Shown: positions 21,751-34,365, counted from the stretch's first letter. The stretch: DNA of 64,000 bases from Annona cherimola (GCA_030490835.1 CM059975.1:7839579-7903578), one strand, 5' to 3'. Numbers and translations: made by a program. The notes: generated from the letters alone by a model not told the origin.

Positions 21751-22210
21751 TTGGGTTAATTTCAAATATATCCACTATATTTGTCTTTAATTACAAATAT
21801 ACCTACAAAGTTTGAAAATTTTCACATATGCCCACTAAGTATGTTTGAAATTTCAAATATACCAATTCCGTCAAGTACGATTAAAAATCACCGTAATCCA
21901 TCATATGAAATGTCCAAAATGTCATTTATTATTTAATAATAATAGTCATTCAACTATGGCAGAAGTTGAATAATATAATGATAACACATCTAATATGAGA
22001 GAAAAGCCAAACAGAATGAGTTTTAACGGTGTAGATATTGCACAAATTATAATAAATGTTGGGATTTTAAAATGATTAAACATTTATAACTATCATAATG
22101 GATATATTTGAAATTTCACTCATACTTAGTGGGTAAATATGAAAGTTCTCAAACTTAGTGGGTATGTTTGTAATTAAAGACAAATGTAGTTGGTATATTT
22201 GAAATTAAAC
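21751..22210. mobile_element. Long-inverted-repeat MITE/foldback element
   Basis: The first and last roughly 120 bp are inverted copies (GTTAATTTCAAATATATCCA near the start, complement at the end; both arms contain TTTGTCTTTAATTACAAA). ATTATTG flanks it at 21744-21750 and 22211-22217. Non-coding. Long arms suggest a Mutator-like or foldback MITE; the class is inferred. Confidence 0.75.
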
Positions 22211-22217
22211 ATTATTG

Positions 22218-23263
22218 CTAGATCAGCCCCACTTGCATATAATGAATGTTGTGATTATGAGTTATGCGATTACCTTGACGCGAAGCTTAAAATTCATATA
22301 TTTTTTTGAGAGTTTAGAACATTCTAAAGTAGAAACATCTTACTCTCAACATCAGTAGTTTTTCGATATATTATTGAAAATTTTAGGCTTCAAAAATGGA
22401 TTAAAGTTAGCGATGTAGTGGAACCATCTACGTGAAACATTAGACAAGTGAGTATGACATCTGATGACTTTGTAACACAGTCAAGAGACTTGTGAATCTG
22501 AAGAATTTAGATCACCTAAATTGATGTAGTTAGCTGATTGCAAGAAATATAACCTGTTGGAATGATTTTCAGAGGTTATGTGGGCTTCTAAGAGGCAATA
22601 AAAAATATATGGAACCCGCTTCGCTGGTCGAATGTGGGGCCCACCTAGTCCCTATGAAATATGGCCTTAAATCATGTCAAAATGATGCCTTTCGACGTCG
22701 GATTATGAGCCTCACAGTAATCTCGAAAGTGGTTGATAAATGACTATGTTGGTTCGTATGTATGATGTGTGGGGGAGAGGGTCGAACCGTCGAGTACTGG
22801 AAGCACCAGATCTTCATTACTTAATGGTGCTTAGCTGGGTTAAGACAACCAAAACCCGACACCGGCCCCAGTTTAGTTGATCTAACTTCCCAATTTTCCT
22901 TTGGAAATGAATCACTGATTCTCTTTATTTATTTCTTAATTTAATTGATGGAGTAAGCAGACCTGATTATCTTAATTAACTAACTAATATAAAGGAAAAA
23001 CAAATCGGTAGCTATAAGAATAGTACTGATGTCATATAATCTAAATTAGGTGGAACCTTAGCATATGGCCTTATAACCTTTAAAAGACAGTCATTCATTA
23101 GGGAAGTCCTTAATTAGGGGGTGATTGGTCCTCAATTAAATAATTATATTACATTGATTCTACACCTTTTTAGATGGGACTCGTGCACTATATAAAGTTG
23201 AAAATCTGTACCCTAGTTAAATCAATGCTAGTAAATGCAATATTTATAATAGATTTTGATTTC
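22218..23263. other. Intergenic, GLP-flank-like
   Basis: No gene seen. About 22855-22980 resembles about 27325-27410 (cccagtttagttgatctaac, then similar phrases), a diverged duplicate probably carried with GLP gene flanks. Confidence 0.4.
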
Positions 23264-23554
23264 GGGTGTGTTTGGTTAGAGGTAAAACTTTTGATGAAAA
23301 GTTTTGGAGGTAGAAGTTGTCAAATTGATATAAAATGATGTGATATTATAGAGATAATGATGAGGAGTAAAGAGAATAAAGTTGAAATAGATAGGTTAGT
23401 TGTATGGGAAGTTGTGTAGAAATGATTGAAAAATAGAGTAGTTTGTATAGAAAAATGTGAAAAAATAATTAAAAAATAGAGTAGTTATGGAGAGTGAAAA
23501 GTTTTGGGTTGAAAAATTTTAATTGACGTATTTTGGCCCCAAACAAACACACCC
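23264..23554 (+). mobile_element. Complete MITE, GGGTGTGTTTGG family
   Basis: 291 bp starting GGGTGTGTTTGGTTAG and ending AAACAAACACACCC, flanked by TTC at 23261-23263 and 23555-23557. Inverted ends and a 3-bp target repeat fit a Tourist/PIF-Harbinger-like MITE. It is the best-preserved member of the family in the window and serves to interpret those at 991, 9930 and 38721. Confidence 0.85.
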
Positions 23555-23557
23555 TTC

Positions 23558-24261
23558 ATGTTCAAGATAAGTCTCATCTAATCATGATGTAACTTAACCT
23601 AGTACATCCCATGTAACATAAATAACGTAGAAAATTCTGTCATCAGTGCAAATGCAGCTGTAAATTTGGAAGATCAATCAGTTTTTTATTATTTGTTTGT
23701 ATCATCATAATGTGGACTTTTGCTAAGGCCTTTAGACTTATTATCACCTACAGCTTGCAATATTATTTTTGGACATTCAATTTTCCCATGCTTGTTATCG
23801 GTGCAGCAGCCCTTGGCTCTGCAATTCCAGTGGCACCGTCAGAGCCGCTGGCCAGGCTTATAATTGCTACTTTGAATTTAAAGCGTCTGCTAGCTTTATC
23901 TAATTTCAAAATAACACGCCTGATCGCCTGATCCATTATATTTCAAAATGACGTTGTGTTCTCCTCAAGTTTATGCCATTTGCTGCTGATGGAATACGCA
24001 TGGTGACATGGTCTAGTCTTTTTATGTAAAATGGAAAGTCTTAAAGATTCCAATAAAAATTAAACAGAGATTTTATTACAACATAATCATACAATTACAT
24101 AAAAGAAAGAACCAGCCAACCCGGTGCTGGTCCTTGAGCAGGAACTGAAAATTGAAATGCAGAAGTAATGATCTCTGCTTATATGAAACCAACAATTATA
24201 AGTTCTAGTGCATGATGAATATTGATTTATTTAATTTGCAACGATGCTATTGGTAATTTAA
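23558..24261. other. 3' flank of GLP gene C
   Basis: Contains a 73-codon open frame (23710-23931) with no recognisable family, and a slightly GC-richer patch around 23790-23870. Nothing else seen. Confidence 0.4.
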
Positions 24262-25123
24262 TTAAAACTGTTTCTGGATCAAGTCAATAATTTTCTTGTC
24301 CACTTGAAACGCCTTGGCAAGAATATCATCCTTGATGGGGGGATTGGAGCCAAAGACGGCGTCAGCAATGGTGATGACTCCAGGGTTCTGGCTGCTCAAG
24401 CCGGCGATGGCGACAGCGTTGGTCTTGCCGATGTTAAGCTGGAAGTGGATGAGGCCGATAGGGAAGACGAAGACGTCGCCCTTGTTTAGGATCTTGGTGA
24501 AGAGGCGGTTGTCAGGGTTGGAAGTGACAAAGCCAACGTAGAGAGTTCCCTCGAGGACGGTAAGGATTTCAGTTCCCCTTGGGTGGGTGTGAGGGGGGTT
24601 CAAACCACCGTATGCGAAGTCGATGCGGACAAGGGAAATTCCGAGGGTGTTCAGTCCCGGTATCTGATTCACGTTCACTGCTGTCACATTCGACCGGACT
24701 TTGTTTGCAGTGTTACCGGGTTTGTCTAGCCCAGTGAAGAAGAAGTCATTTGCCGTTACCGTTTTTGGATCCTTGCAAATGAACCCGTTCACGAATACTG
24801 ATCAAAAACAGAAGTTAGAATTCAAGAAGATCAAGTAATTAGATCACGCAATGTGTTCGATCATTATTAATCAATCATGAAACAAATAATATTAGATGAT
24901 CAATGCTAATAGAAATATTATTTACGTAAAATGAAGTATTATATGCTTTGTAATCTATGTAGTGGGCTACGTATTAAACGATGGGTGAGCTAAGTAAATG
25001 GGGGAGAGTTATACCTGGTGGTTTGAGTATTGCGACGCAGAAGTCCTGAAGGGGACTTGGGTCATAGGCATGTGTAAAGGAAGCAAAGGCCAGGAGGGCA
25101 ATTGCAAGGATGTGAGCAGCCAT
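24262..25123 (-). CDS. Germin-like protein C (two exons)
   Basis: Exon 1 is 25015-25123 and exon 2 is 24262-24797, joined across a 217-bp GT/AG intron to give 214 residues, a normal GLP length. Residues 1-19 form a signal peptide ([19 protein letters not shown]), so the protein should enter the secretory path and the apoplast. Cys29 (QDFCVA) and Cys44 (ICKDP) are the usual disulfide pair, and N73-V-T is a glycosylation site. Cupin box 1 ([13 protein letters not shown]) supplies H106, H108 and E113; box 2 ([12 protein letters not shown]) supplies H154, the expected Mn ligands. ATG at 25123 is chosen because the upstream in-frame ATG at 25228 lies beside the TATA box. Enzyme activity cannot be read from sequence. 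Closest relative in the window is gene G. Confidence 0.95.
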
Positions 25124-25231
25124 CGTTGTTGTCGTACGCCTAAAAATGGAGGAGAATGAGAAAGAAAAGGAATGAAGCGATGCGATTTTCGAGCGCTTAC
25201 GAGGATGAGAAACAAGGACAGACAGCATCGG

Positions 25232-25239
25232 TATTTATA
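25232..25239 (-). promoter_or_regulatory. TATA box of GLP C
   Basis: TATAAATA about 110 bp upstream of the chosen ATG. The same octamer lies 70-110 bp upstream of all five GLP loci that keep exon 1 and the start codon (C, D, E, F, G). Confidence 0.75.
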
Positions 25240-26819
25240 GATAGAGAATATACCAAATCACGTTGATGCAATAGTATAGATTCTTGTTAGACTGTAAAAT
25301 GTAACGCTTGAAATTGTCAAATATATTAAAAGAGATTGCCACAAAAGTCAGGCTTCTAAGTCTTCTAACCACCTCTCCCAGCTAGCGAGGCTCCCAATGT
25401 CAATACCGGCTACTCTTACAAGATCAATACTAATTAAGCTCTCAGTAAAATATAAGCCTTTTTTATTTTTATTTTTGGTTGAAGCATGCATCTGGAAAAA
25501 CTGTTAATAGGGCGATATTTGAAACTAAGACATAAATACGCTCGTTCCAGTGCAATTTCTACCTTAGTGGAATTAATTTGACCCATCCGTAAGCCATTTC
25601 TTTGGTTGAATTTGAATATACTAATTAGATACTACTACTACTAATTATTATTATTAGTTTTCAAGTTCTTAACACGTTCATGAATTGTTCCAGTTCGATG
25701 ATATCGTCTCCTGACATGGTCTTTGCTTTTGCTTATAGTCTAGTCTTAAGACTCTTAACACGCTGCTGAGCAATCGAGAAGGTGGCTTCGCCAATAATCA
25801 AACCGCAGGATTAATTAATTAAGGAATAAGAAAATTGAAGATTTCAACCCAGCCCTTCTAACTAAACTTCGCCTAATGGATGAGTATCCATATCCAGAAT
25901 CCTCGTGGCAGATGGGGAAGCATCTCGAATAATAATTTTTAATTTGAGACCCCGATGCTTCTCTCCGACAAGGATAACAACTTTTTTTTTTTTTTTCCTT
26001 AATATGGACTCTGAATTATCATCTCATACAACTGGTTATGTACAGTTTACATTCAAACCACAGCTTTTTTTATATTTTATAAATCTAGACCATTCAATAT
26101 ATAAATTAGAATATGTTTAGTTATTGTTCTAAAAATCACACATTTTGAAAGCTTTTGCATGTAATCTATGGATTTTCAAAATTTTAACGGTTTCATATTG
26201 ACTTTAATTGTATTAAATATTTAGAAGATATATGTTTCCTAAATTTTTTCAATCATAATTATGCATAATAATTTATATTTAAGTGGTTCAAATTTTAATA
26301 AATTATTTTTGAAATATAAGAAGTAACACCGATTGTAGTTTTCATAAAATTACAACCGCTTGTATATGGTCAAGCCCCTTTTAACAAACCTTACATCAAA
26401 AAAAAAAGAAGAAGAAGAAGAAAAAGACAGGTTCTGTTAGATAAAATTTTGGTTCTCATTATATGTTAAAATATTATTATAAATTCATTAGAATTAAATA
26501 TTTTATGTCAAATACCTTTTAAAATTAGAAAAAATATATTTTTTATGGGAATGGAAAATATATTTTTGTCAACACTGGAATAGAGAAATTTACTTGCGGG
26601 GTTTCGGTTGCACCAAACCCAATTTATAGCTGACCAATTTGAAATTTTATTACTTTCAGTTTTTTATTGTGTATTCAGGTTTTAATGTTATTCTTCAAAG
26701 CGTGTTGGGCCCATCCATGCGAGTTAGGCTAGCTTATTTCCATTGTTGTACAAATAAATTCACGTGGAGTTAGTGCTCATGCGAAACACTGGATAGCGGA
26801 AAATTAAATTATTTCAAAA
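25240..26819. other. Intergenic upstream of GLP C
   Basis: No gene seen. AT-rich, with a GAA-type microsatellite near 26405-26425 and a T run near 25982-25996. Confidence 0.5.
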
Positions 26820-27040
26820 TTTTTGATTTTTGAAAATTAAATTTTTTTTACAAAAGTTTAATATTTGGTTAGAAAAACTTAATTGCTAATAATTTGTGGC
26901 ATATTCCACATATCAACTATTAAGAAGAAATTTAGTTATCAATAATTCATAGTTTTATGTTTAGATACCGTATTTTTATTTAGTTGTTAAAACATTATTA
27001 CAAAAGAAAACAATTTCCTTACTTACGAAGCATCATCAGA
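26820..27040. repeat. Dispersed repeat family R, copy 1
   Basis: Shares a diverged order of phrases with 29668-29960 and 37785-37990: AACTTAATTG..AATA, AAGAAATTTAGTTATCAATA, TTTAGTTG(C)AAAACATTA. Non-coding; the class is unknown. Confidence 0.6.
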
Positions 27041-27089
27041 AGTAAGGAAAATTTTCCTCACCCGTAAAATAATTACCATAAGCACGAAC

Positions 27090-27300
27090 ATTTTTTTTCG
27101 CGCCACCCATTATATTGCGTCCCTGGGAATTGGTCGTTGGCGTCAGTTCGCCACCTTGACTGCTCCCTGCCCGATGACACATCAGCAAAGGTCCCCCTCC
27201 GGAAAACATGCACTGCTGATGTCTCAACAGGCGGGCCAGAGGTGAACTGCCCCGCTGGAGCAGTTCCAACCATCCTGCTCTAATCCGCTTCCACCGTTGA
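27090..27300. other. GC-rich patch, unrecognised
   Basis: About 200 bp markedly GC-richer than its surroundings, with open minus-strand frames of 66-77 codons that show no family features. It could be a gene-fragment remnant or the GC-rich part of an element. Confidence 0.35.
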
Positions 27301-27556
27301 CTTAATCTGGACCAAAACGTGGGTCCCAGTTTAGTTTATCTAACTTGATCAAACTCTTAAAATAAATCATGCTTTCTGTTTGGGTATTTCTCAATTATAT
27401 GAGCTAGCAGACATGCACTTAACAAAAATATATACAGGACATAAAATTTAGCACAAAATCTTATTATCATGGATTCTAATTGGTGTGGAGTACTTATCCG
27501 TATGTGTATATATACATAGTAATGATCCCGTTAGCCTGGGTTAAGTAAATGCCCCC

Positions 27557-27870
27557 GCTTAGCCTACATCAAAAAACCTATTTACAATAATATTTTTAAT
27601 TTTTTTCTTTATATACTTATTTATCTAAATGTATCTAACATATAAACTAAGTTTTCCTATTTTTGGATGTGTGTATATATTTTTTTGAGAATTTTAAAAA
27701 AAAATATATATATGTATTTAAATTACCCCTAGTTTTAAAAATCTAAAAAATATATACGCACATCAAAAAATGGTAAAACCTAGTTATATGTTAAATACAC
27801 TTAGATAAATAAGTGTATAAAGAAAAAAGTAAAAAAATTGTTATAAATTAGTTTTTTGAGGTAGACTAAG
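27557..27870. mobile_element. Foldback element, long near-perfect palindrome
   Basis: Arms of about 150 bp are inverted copies (CTTAGCCTACATCAAAAAAC at the left; complement of GTTTTTTGAGGTAGACTAAG at the right), leaving a loop of only a few tens of bases. Phrases such as tatctaa.tgtat.taacatataa occur in both arms. Related AT-rich phrases occur at 75-307. Non-coding. Confidence 0.8.
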
Positions 27871-29667
27871 TGAGACATTTGTTTAGTACGAACTAACATG
27901 ATTACTCCTCATATAATATATATGAGAAATATTTAGGTGCAGTGCAACTGCACCATAATAGCGATGCAGCTGTGACAAAATGGGTCTCACATGATCATAA
28001 AATTATAATATACTTTACCCATTATATTTAAAATAATGTGTTCTATTATCACATCAATTTTTATCGCAATTGGATATGTGTATGGACCCCATCTGAAAAT
28101 AGTACAAATTCAATGTAATAAAATAGTTTGATGTAAATAACAATTTTAAAGTCATTTTTTAATATGCAAATAATTTGCTATAAAATTTATATATGGATAA
28201 ATAATCGTATAAAGTTTTATTGCATCTAAGATGTGTGGGCCCAAAAATGGGCAAATGTACCGCTGTGGTGTTGCACCCGGATAGCTCTATATATTTGCAT
28301 AGAAAATCATTGTAGATGAGTTGGCAAGATGGAATGGGTAGTGGAAAGAAAAGTTCATTTTTCAAAATTTGATTTGACAATATATATGTATAATCTTCTA
28401 TATTAATTATTTTTTCCATTTTTTATCACTACAAAAACATTATTCTGTTTAAAAATTATTGTTAATAGTTATATATCTAGCAAAAAATCTTTTGCAACAA
28501 AAAGTTGCATGCAAGTTGGTTTTGAAAAACTTCTTATAATAAAGAAAAAAATAGTGAACCATCGTTTTGCTTAGTTGGGTGAGATCATATGTCAGCTTAG
28601 GTGGACCAAAGCATGTCAATAGATAACCATCAAAATTTGTCCAATGAATGGTATATCATGGGAGGCTGCCGCCGTAAAAATCTGTCCAATATTGTTTTCA
28701 AGGGGAATATTGCTCGCTTGAGCTTCACGGAACTTTCATTCAGAGTAAAATGCAATCACTTCTTCTCTCTCCTGTACTGGTAAGTGGAGTTTCAATGTGT
28801 CTATATTTTGAGCAGAACTACTGTACAAATTGTATTGTCAAATTCAGTCATACTCTGTCTTTGGATTTTCAGAAACTCACATCTATTTCAGAAGTTTTTC
28901 TTCAGTTGCTTCTTAAAGATTTTTTTTATTTAAATAAAGATTCTAACTTTTATAGCTTTTAAGCTTGGTTACATGGAAGCGATTTTGCGTAACTTCTTAA
29001 ATTTAAGTTAATCCATTTATCGTATTTAACATCATTTGTCTATCTAAGAGATCAAGTTTGATGCAAATCAAGTATGTGTGTGAGTCACATTTACTTGAAA
29101 ATATTTAGATCCATTCGCACATCGATTATAATGTAATAATATTTTATAGAATTGAATTATTTTGTTATATTGATTTTTCTCATTTATAGATGGGAGCAAT
29201 ATATAGTAAAATTAAAAAATAAAAGAATTTTCAAAATACTATATTTATAATGCTAAATATAATAGATGGAGTGAATTTTTCTCCAATGATTAAGATTTTT
29301 AAAATGAAGGAAGTTATATAAAAAAAGGATTTCATAGAAGCGGTGACCGTTTAAGCTTTAGTTTTCTTTTACTATAAATAAACTCATCCGGTTGTAAGTA
29401 AATATATTCCGTCTTTATCCAGATCAGAAAATTACAGTCCGAAAATTTTGAAACCATGCCTTTGACGCATTCACCCAACCTTGAAATCTGGAACGGATAG
29501 AGAAGACCGTTTCTTTTGACAAATTCACCAGCTGATCCTTAAGTAACAGAGAGAAAAGACCAAGTTGAAATTAATCTCTAAGAAGAAGTCACTGAATTAA
29601 ACGTAATTACGTTAATTAAACTACATGACACAATTACATGCGTCTGTTACTCCTTGGTACTCCCACT
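27871..29667. other. Intergenic, possible MITE relics
   Basis: No gene seen. About 27940-28285 has weak inverted ends around GGTGCAGTGCAAC and GTTGCACCCGG and may be a degraded MITE. A CACTACAAAAAC string near 28427 resembles a CACTA-type end, without a partner. A 60-codon frame at 28601 is not recognised. Confidence 0.4.
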
Positions 29668-29960
29668 GCAAAAATTTTGATTTTTGGCAAAGAAAATTTT
29701 CTTGCGAAAGGTTAAAATCTAGCTATTAAAGAATAACTTTGCCAATAAATTGTGGCATATTGTATGTAGCAATTATTTAAAAAGAAATTTAGTTATCAGT
29801 AGTTCATGCTTTTTGTATTTAAGTAATAAAATTTTAATTTAGTTGCCAAAACATTATTATAAACAAAACAATGTTGCATATAAAAGCATTACTATACGCA
29901 TGAAAATTTTTCCTTATCTATAACAACATCATTATATAAATTTTGCTCCTCAGTTAACGA
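29668..29960. repeat. Dispersed repeat family R, copy 2
   Basis: Diverged copy of 26820-27040, sharing AAAGAAATTTAGTTATCAGTA and TTTAGTTGCCAAAACATTAT. Non-coding. Confidence 0.6.
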
Positions 29961-30193
29961 ATATTTTCAGATGGAATAGGTGCATGGAATTTTGATTTAA
30001 CTATCAAAGTAAGTCAAACTAAACAACAATATGCTAAAGTCTTCAATACAATCCGTAAAAGTATTTCTCTGCAAAAGATTATCCTCACTGTGACGGTCTA
30101 CTTGTCAATTGATCGGATATCACGATAATTAATTATTCAATTTTATATATTTACAAAAGGGGCTATATATGTTCACTTACATTTGTTTCCCAT

Positions 30194-30400
30194 AGCCAGC
30201 TGGGGTTGTCTCAGTTGGTGGCAGCATAATGTTTTATTGCTGTCTAATCAGGGTTTGAACCTCACTCCTGGTAGTTGGGTGAGATTTTATATCTCTTTGT
30301 ATATATTTCCCTGGTGGTAGGGGTATTTATAAAATGTCCTTCCATGATGAGGATTGTGAATGAATTTGATTTGTAATATAACACCAATAAAAAAATCCAT
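30194..30400 (+). mobile_element. SINE, family 1
   Basis: A-box-like GTTGTCTCAGTTGGTGGC and B-box GGGTTTGAACCTC, with a tail TAACACCAATAAAAAAA. TTTCCCAT flanks it at 30186-30193 and 30401-30408. Same tail and promoter boxes as the element at 50180. Confidence 0.8.
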
Positions 30401-30738
30401 TTTCCCATGTAGTAGTGGTTTTGTTCACCTCCATGCTTTTTTAAGGATTCAATCCATCCATTATATTTCTTTTTGAGATAAAAAAATTTATCCTAGTTAG
30501 ATATATGATGATTTTTCATATCTTAACTGAAAAAGTTAATAACATGGTTGATGGAGTGGATTATGAAAGAGTATTGTGGTGTATGAAAATCAACTAGTTA
30601 CACATGTACATGTTATTGCAAAAATCAACATGTTGTAGTTAGTTTTCATTTATTGGAAGATACATTAACAATATGGTGCAGGCTTTTGCGCAGTGTAATT
30701 CGACGACAATATTATCACTAATGGTGAGCTTGGTATTT

Positions 30739-31005
30739 TTTTATATCATCTCAACTAGTATTACAATTAAGCTTTTTGAGACATTCTTACAATCATCTAT
30801 AATCAATTGACTAGTATCTTATTTTTTCTAATTGTGTTTCTAACAACATTCTACTGGTGAACACTTCCACCAAATTTCTAGGAAGACAATTCCACCAATA
30901 ATACTCCACAACGCTGCTGGCAAGGTTACTGCTAGCAAACCTTGAACCGAGGACGCCCAACCAATGAGGTAGTCTGTCGGACAACTGAGACAAAGACTCA
31001 GTGGC
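30739..31005 (-). mobile_element. SINE, family 2, with 18-bp target repeat
   Basis: ATGGTGAGCTTGGTATTT occurs at 30721-30738 and 31006-31023. On the minus strand the element has a tRNA-type A-box (TTTGTCTCAGTTGTCCGA), a B-box (CGGTTCAAGGTT) and ends TTGAGATGATATAAAAA. Lengths, boxes and perfect target repeat fit a tRNA-derived SINE. Confidence 0.88.
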
Positions 31006-31023
31006 ATGGTGAGCTTGGTATTT

Positions 31024-31846
31024 AATAGAACTTTTAAAAATTTTTTAATGAAAATGTTTTTGGAATAGAGCTTTTTGAAAGGCGCAAAATATAACGTCAT
31101 ACTCAGAAAAATGAAAAATGATCCTGGGCCTATCAGTTATGAGTCTTATAGAATGATATTTTTCGCTCTGGCCAGATCCTACTCAACTCAACTCAACTTT
31201 GGGCTTTGTTTGGATACCATTTGTAATAGTCATATTCAGAAAAACTATCTTGAGACCGTGAGTTAAGGTCTTACAGTGTAACATTGTCCATTCTAACTTG
31301 GCGGTTTAGTTATATGGTTTTAAAACTCGTGACATTATATTTCAAGCTTGGACCCACTTATAAGTCGACAATTGATTTTATACATCTAGAAGCACTAAGC
31401 TTCGGTGCATATGAGTGCAATTTTTTTTTTTTTTTGTATAACTATTGATCTTAGTGTTTTTAACATGTGTATTAAGTTTTTACCAATTTTGGAGATTTGT
31501 AGATTTTTTTTGGATTTTTAAAAATTAGCAGCTTTTCATAATCCTGGGTGTACAAAATAATAACCCTTATAAGTCTTTAGAAACTCTATGAGATTTAATT
31601 TTTCGCTGTTACAACAAACCTGGTTCCATGTTTAATTTCATACTCCTAGTTCACCCTCATTGCTGCATTCAGCATTGCACCAATGCCAGAGCTCTTATGC
31701 ACAAGCAATTATCATTGTCATCCCAAAATCCAGTAACTAATTTATTACACAATACGCACACAGCTGAATTACTGTACGTAACAAACGAATTCCAATAAAA
31801 AAGAACATCAACCACACAACAAATCAAAGCATATTCTAAAGTTAGT
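31024..31846. other. 3' flank of GLP D
   Basis: No gene recognised. A 63-codon open frame at 31075 has no family features. AT-rich with T runs near 31420. Confidence 0.45.
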
Positions 31847-32677
31847 CTAGAACTGGGACTGGAGATAGTCAACTAGATTCTTGTCCGCTTGGAACGCCTT
31901 GGTAAGAACATCGTCGGGGATGGATGGCTCCGAGCCAAAGACTTCATTGGCGATGCTGACGACACCAGGGTTCTGGCTACTCAGAGCAGCAATGGCCACT
32001 GCATTTCCATGTGCCATGTTGTGTTGGTAGTGAATGAGGCCCTGTGGGAAGACGAACACATCGCCCTTCCGGAGAACCTTGAAAATGTGGCGGTTGTCCG
32101 GGTTGGAGGTGACGAAGCCGACTTGGAGGGTGCCCTCCAGAAGAAGCAGGACCTCAGTGGCCCGTGGGTGGGTGTGGGGTGTGTTGAGGCCCCATGGTGC
32201 AAAGTCGATACGGACCAATGAGATGCCGAGAGTGTTTAGCCCTGGTACTTGGGCCACATTGACTGCAGTCACGTTTGAGCCAAACCTGTTTGATGTGTTC
32301 CTCGGTTTGTCCAGTCCCGAGAAGAAGAAATCTCCTGCCTCGGCAAGCTTGGGGTCTCTGCAAACTCTTCCATTCACTAGCACTGCCAGGAGAAGTTATC
32401 GTTATGATCATGCAACATTGCAAGTCAGAGTGCGAAAAGATCAAAATAACGTGGAGCAGATCATGCATTTTATTCCACTGAGACCATTACAAAATGCGAC
32501 AGCCTTCACATTAATGCTGTTAATGCTGAAGCTGAAATGGTGGTGAGACAAAAATGTAAGAATACCTTGGCTATTAGGATGTGCTACGCAAAAGTCTTGC
32601 AGAGGGCTGTGATCAGCTGCAAAGGCAAGGGTACAGGCGAGAGCCAAGACCAGCAGGAGGAGAGAAATGTTGGCCAT
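31847..32677 (-). CDS. Germin-like protein D (two exons)
   Basis: Exon 1 is 32566-32677 and exon 2 is 31847-32382, separated by a 183-bp GT/AG intron; the product is 215 residues. The signal peptide is about residues 1-21 ([20 protein letters not shown]). Conserved cysteines are C30 (QDFCVA) and C45 (VCRDP); N74-V-T is a glycosylation site. Cupin box 1 reads [13 protein letters not shown] with ligands H107, H109 and E114, box 2 [12 protein letters not shown] with H155. NTP replaces the usual NPP before the first His, a mild change seen next to an intact site. It is secreted and probably oligomeric like other germins, by family knowledge. Closest relative is pseudogene E, from which it diverges head to head across 1.8 kb. 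Confidence 0.95.
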
Positions 32678-32762
32678 CTTCTCCGTATATTATGCAACCT
32701 CTCTTTTGAATATTGCGACTGCTTTCTTCTGTGGATGGTTTTGTCTGAGTCGTCTGAGAAGC

Positions 32763-32770
32763 TATTTATA
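32763..32770 (-). promoter_or_regulatory. TATA box of GLP D
   Basis: TATAAATAGC on the minus strand, about 86 bp upstream of the ATG. Confidence 0.75.
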
Positions 32771-33613
32771 GTTGAGATTTTTGATAAGATGGATCTAGCC
32801 ATATTCAGAAATAAAATGTTCGTAGACGTTGTGGGACTCTTTCTCATACCATGCTTGGCCTGCAGTGGATGTTGTGATAGATTTTTGCCACGAACTAAAA
32901 AAAACAGAGAGAAAATGCAGCTATACATTACTGAGGATGTGTGAAGACTTTAAAAATTGAGCCTGTCACTTGGCCGTCTCCCCACCATTATATATGGTGG
33001 ATGGGTCTAAATTGGGTTGGGATTAACCCAAACCAATGAACTCAATCCATTAGAGAGAAACTACATTGAACTCAATCACCGCAGTCAACCGGACTTCGAA
33101 TAATTCATCTTGGGCATTCCAATGCTTACTCATTCCTTGTAAGGAATTCCAATTACTCTTGTATTTGAGGACCGGAGACAAATTTTCTGTAGTTTTATGC
33201 GGCAATTATCATAAAGTGTTCACTTAAAATAAGAAAAAATTAAAAATTATTTTTACCATAGATGAAATTGCAAACCTGGTTTTTTAGTTCCCATGATCAA
33301 CTCTAATTAATCCAGACCACTCATTTCTTAAAGATTGAATTAGGATGGGATTGAGCTTTTCGATAAAAGTTCAGGTTGGGTTCAAGTTAAGATATTTGCG
33401 ATAATGGTAGGCTTGGGTTGATCCAAAACAGAGTCAAACCCAGCTACCATTGAAAGATCCTCCCTTCGCGGTACGTATACCATCTGTCACTTTCCCAACC
33501 ACTGTCCTATACTCTTGTTGGCTGGATCTCCCTGTTTCTTTCCCATGACCTCACAAATTCCTTCAACCAGGCTGGAATTTTTCGAGAAAATCTTACGCAT
33601 CTTATCATCCCAT
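32771..33613. other. Upstream region of GLP D
   Basis: Part of the 1.8-kb divergent spacer between D and E. No gene seen; open frames here overlap the D leader or are antisense. Confidence 0.45.
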
Positions 33614-33895
33614 TTTTTATAGGTATTTTACAATCATCTCAACCGATATTTTCCAAGTAAGCTCTTGAGACATTGTTATAAATTTCTTACAATATTCTAA
33701 GGTACAATTAATAATTACTAACAATATTCCTAAATTTATCTCTATAATGGACACTCCCACACACCAAGGAGAGACCAATGCCACAATTATACTCTTTTTG
33801 TTTTTATAATATGCGGCTGTGGAGGATCAAACTTGGCACCCAACTCATTTAGGGTAAGCCAAGTTACCACAACAACACTGCCGTCGTGGCCTTAC
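33614..33895 (-). mobile_element. SINE, family 2, diverged copy
   Basis: Aligns with the element at 30739 along its length (shared TTGAGATGAT end, ACAATATT and CACCAAG-type phrases). B-box-like CCAAGTTTGATCC on the minus strand. CATCCCAT flanks it at 33606-33613 and 33896-33903. An extra T-rich insert is present near 33795. Confidence 0.65.
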
Positions 33896-33903
33896 CATCC
33901 CAT

Positions 33904-34365
33904 CTTTAATTCAACATAAAAGTTATAAAATAACTGAACCGTATTCAGTACAAGATATTTAAATGCATTAAATACGAAACAAAAATTAAATACAGGGAGG
34001 TCCAAATCGTATAAACAAATTATCGGATTGAGATATTTTATGGAAATTTGTTACAAATCTAGTTCTCAATGGTTAGGCCTTATTCAAAATGGTTATTTAT
34101 ATGTGGAGAAACCGTTTATAGCGCACTGTAACGGTCTTGACAAGAGAAGCTTCTTCAAAATTATGAATAACTATCTGCTGTCCGCATACAACGGTGGAGA
34201 GACGGCTAAGTAACAGACTCAAAATTTGCAAGCTTCACACATCCTCAGCAGTGGAAAAAAACCCATTACAACATGAACTGCAGGCTAAGCATTGGATGAG
34301 AAAGAGTCCCAACAAGTTAGAATACCATTTCATTTCTGAAGCTCCATATCATCACAAATCTCCAT
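33904..34365. other. Upstream region of GLP relic E
   Basis: No gene seen; a 61-codon frame at 34028 is not recognised. Likely the former promoter of E. Confidence 0.45.

Noticed and set aside
25124..25228. Upstream in-frame ATG of GLP C giving a longer N-terminus
   Set aside because: It lies immediately downstream of the TATA box, before the expected transcription start, and would bury the signal peptide.
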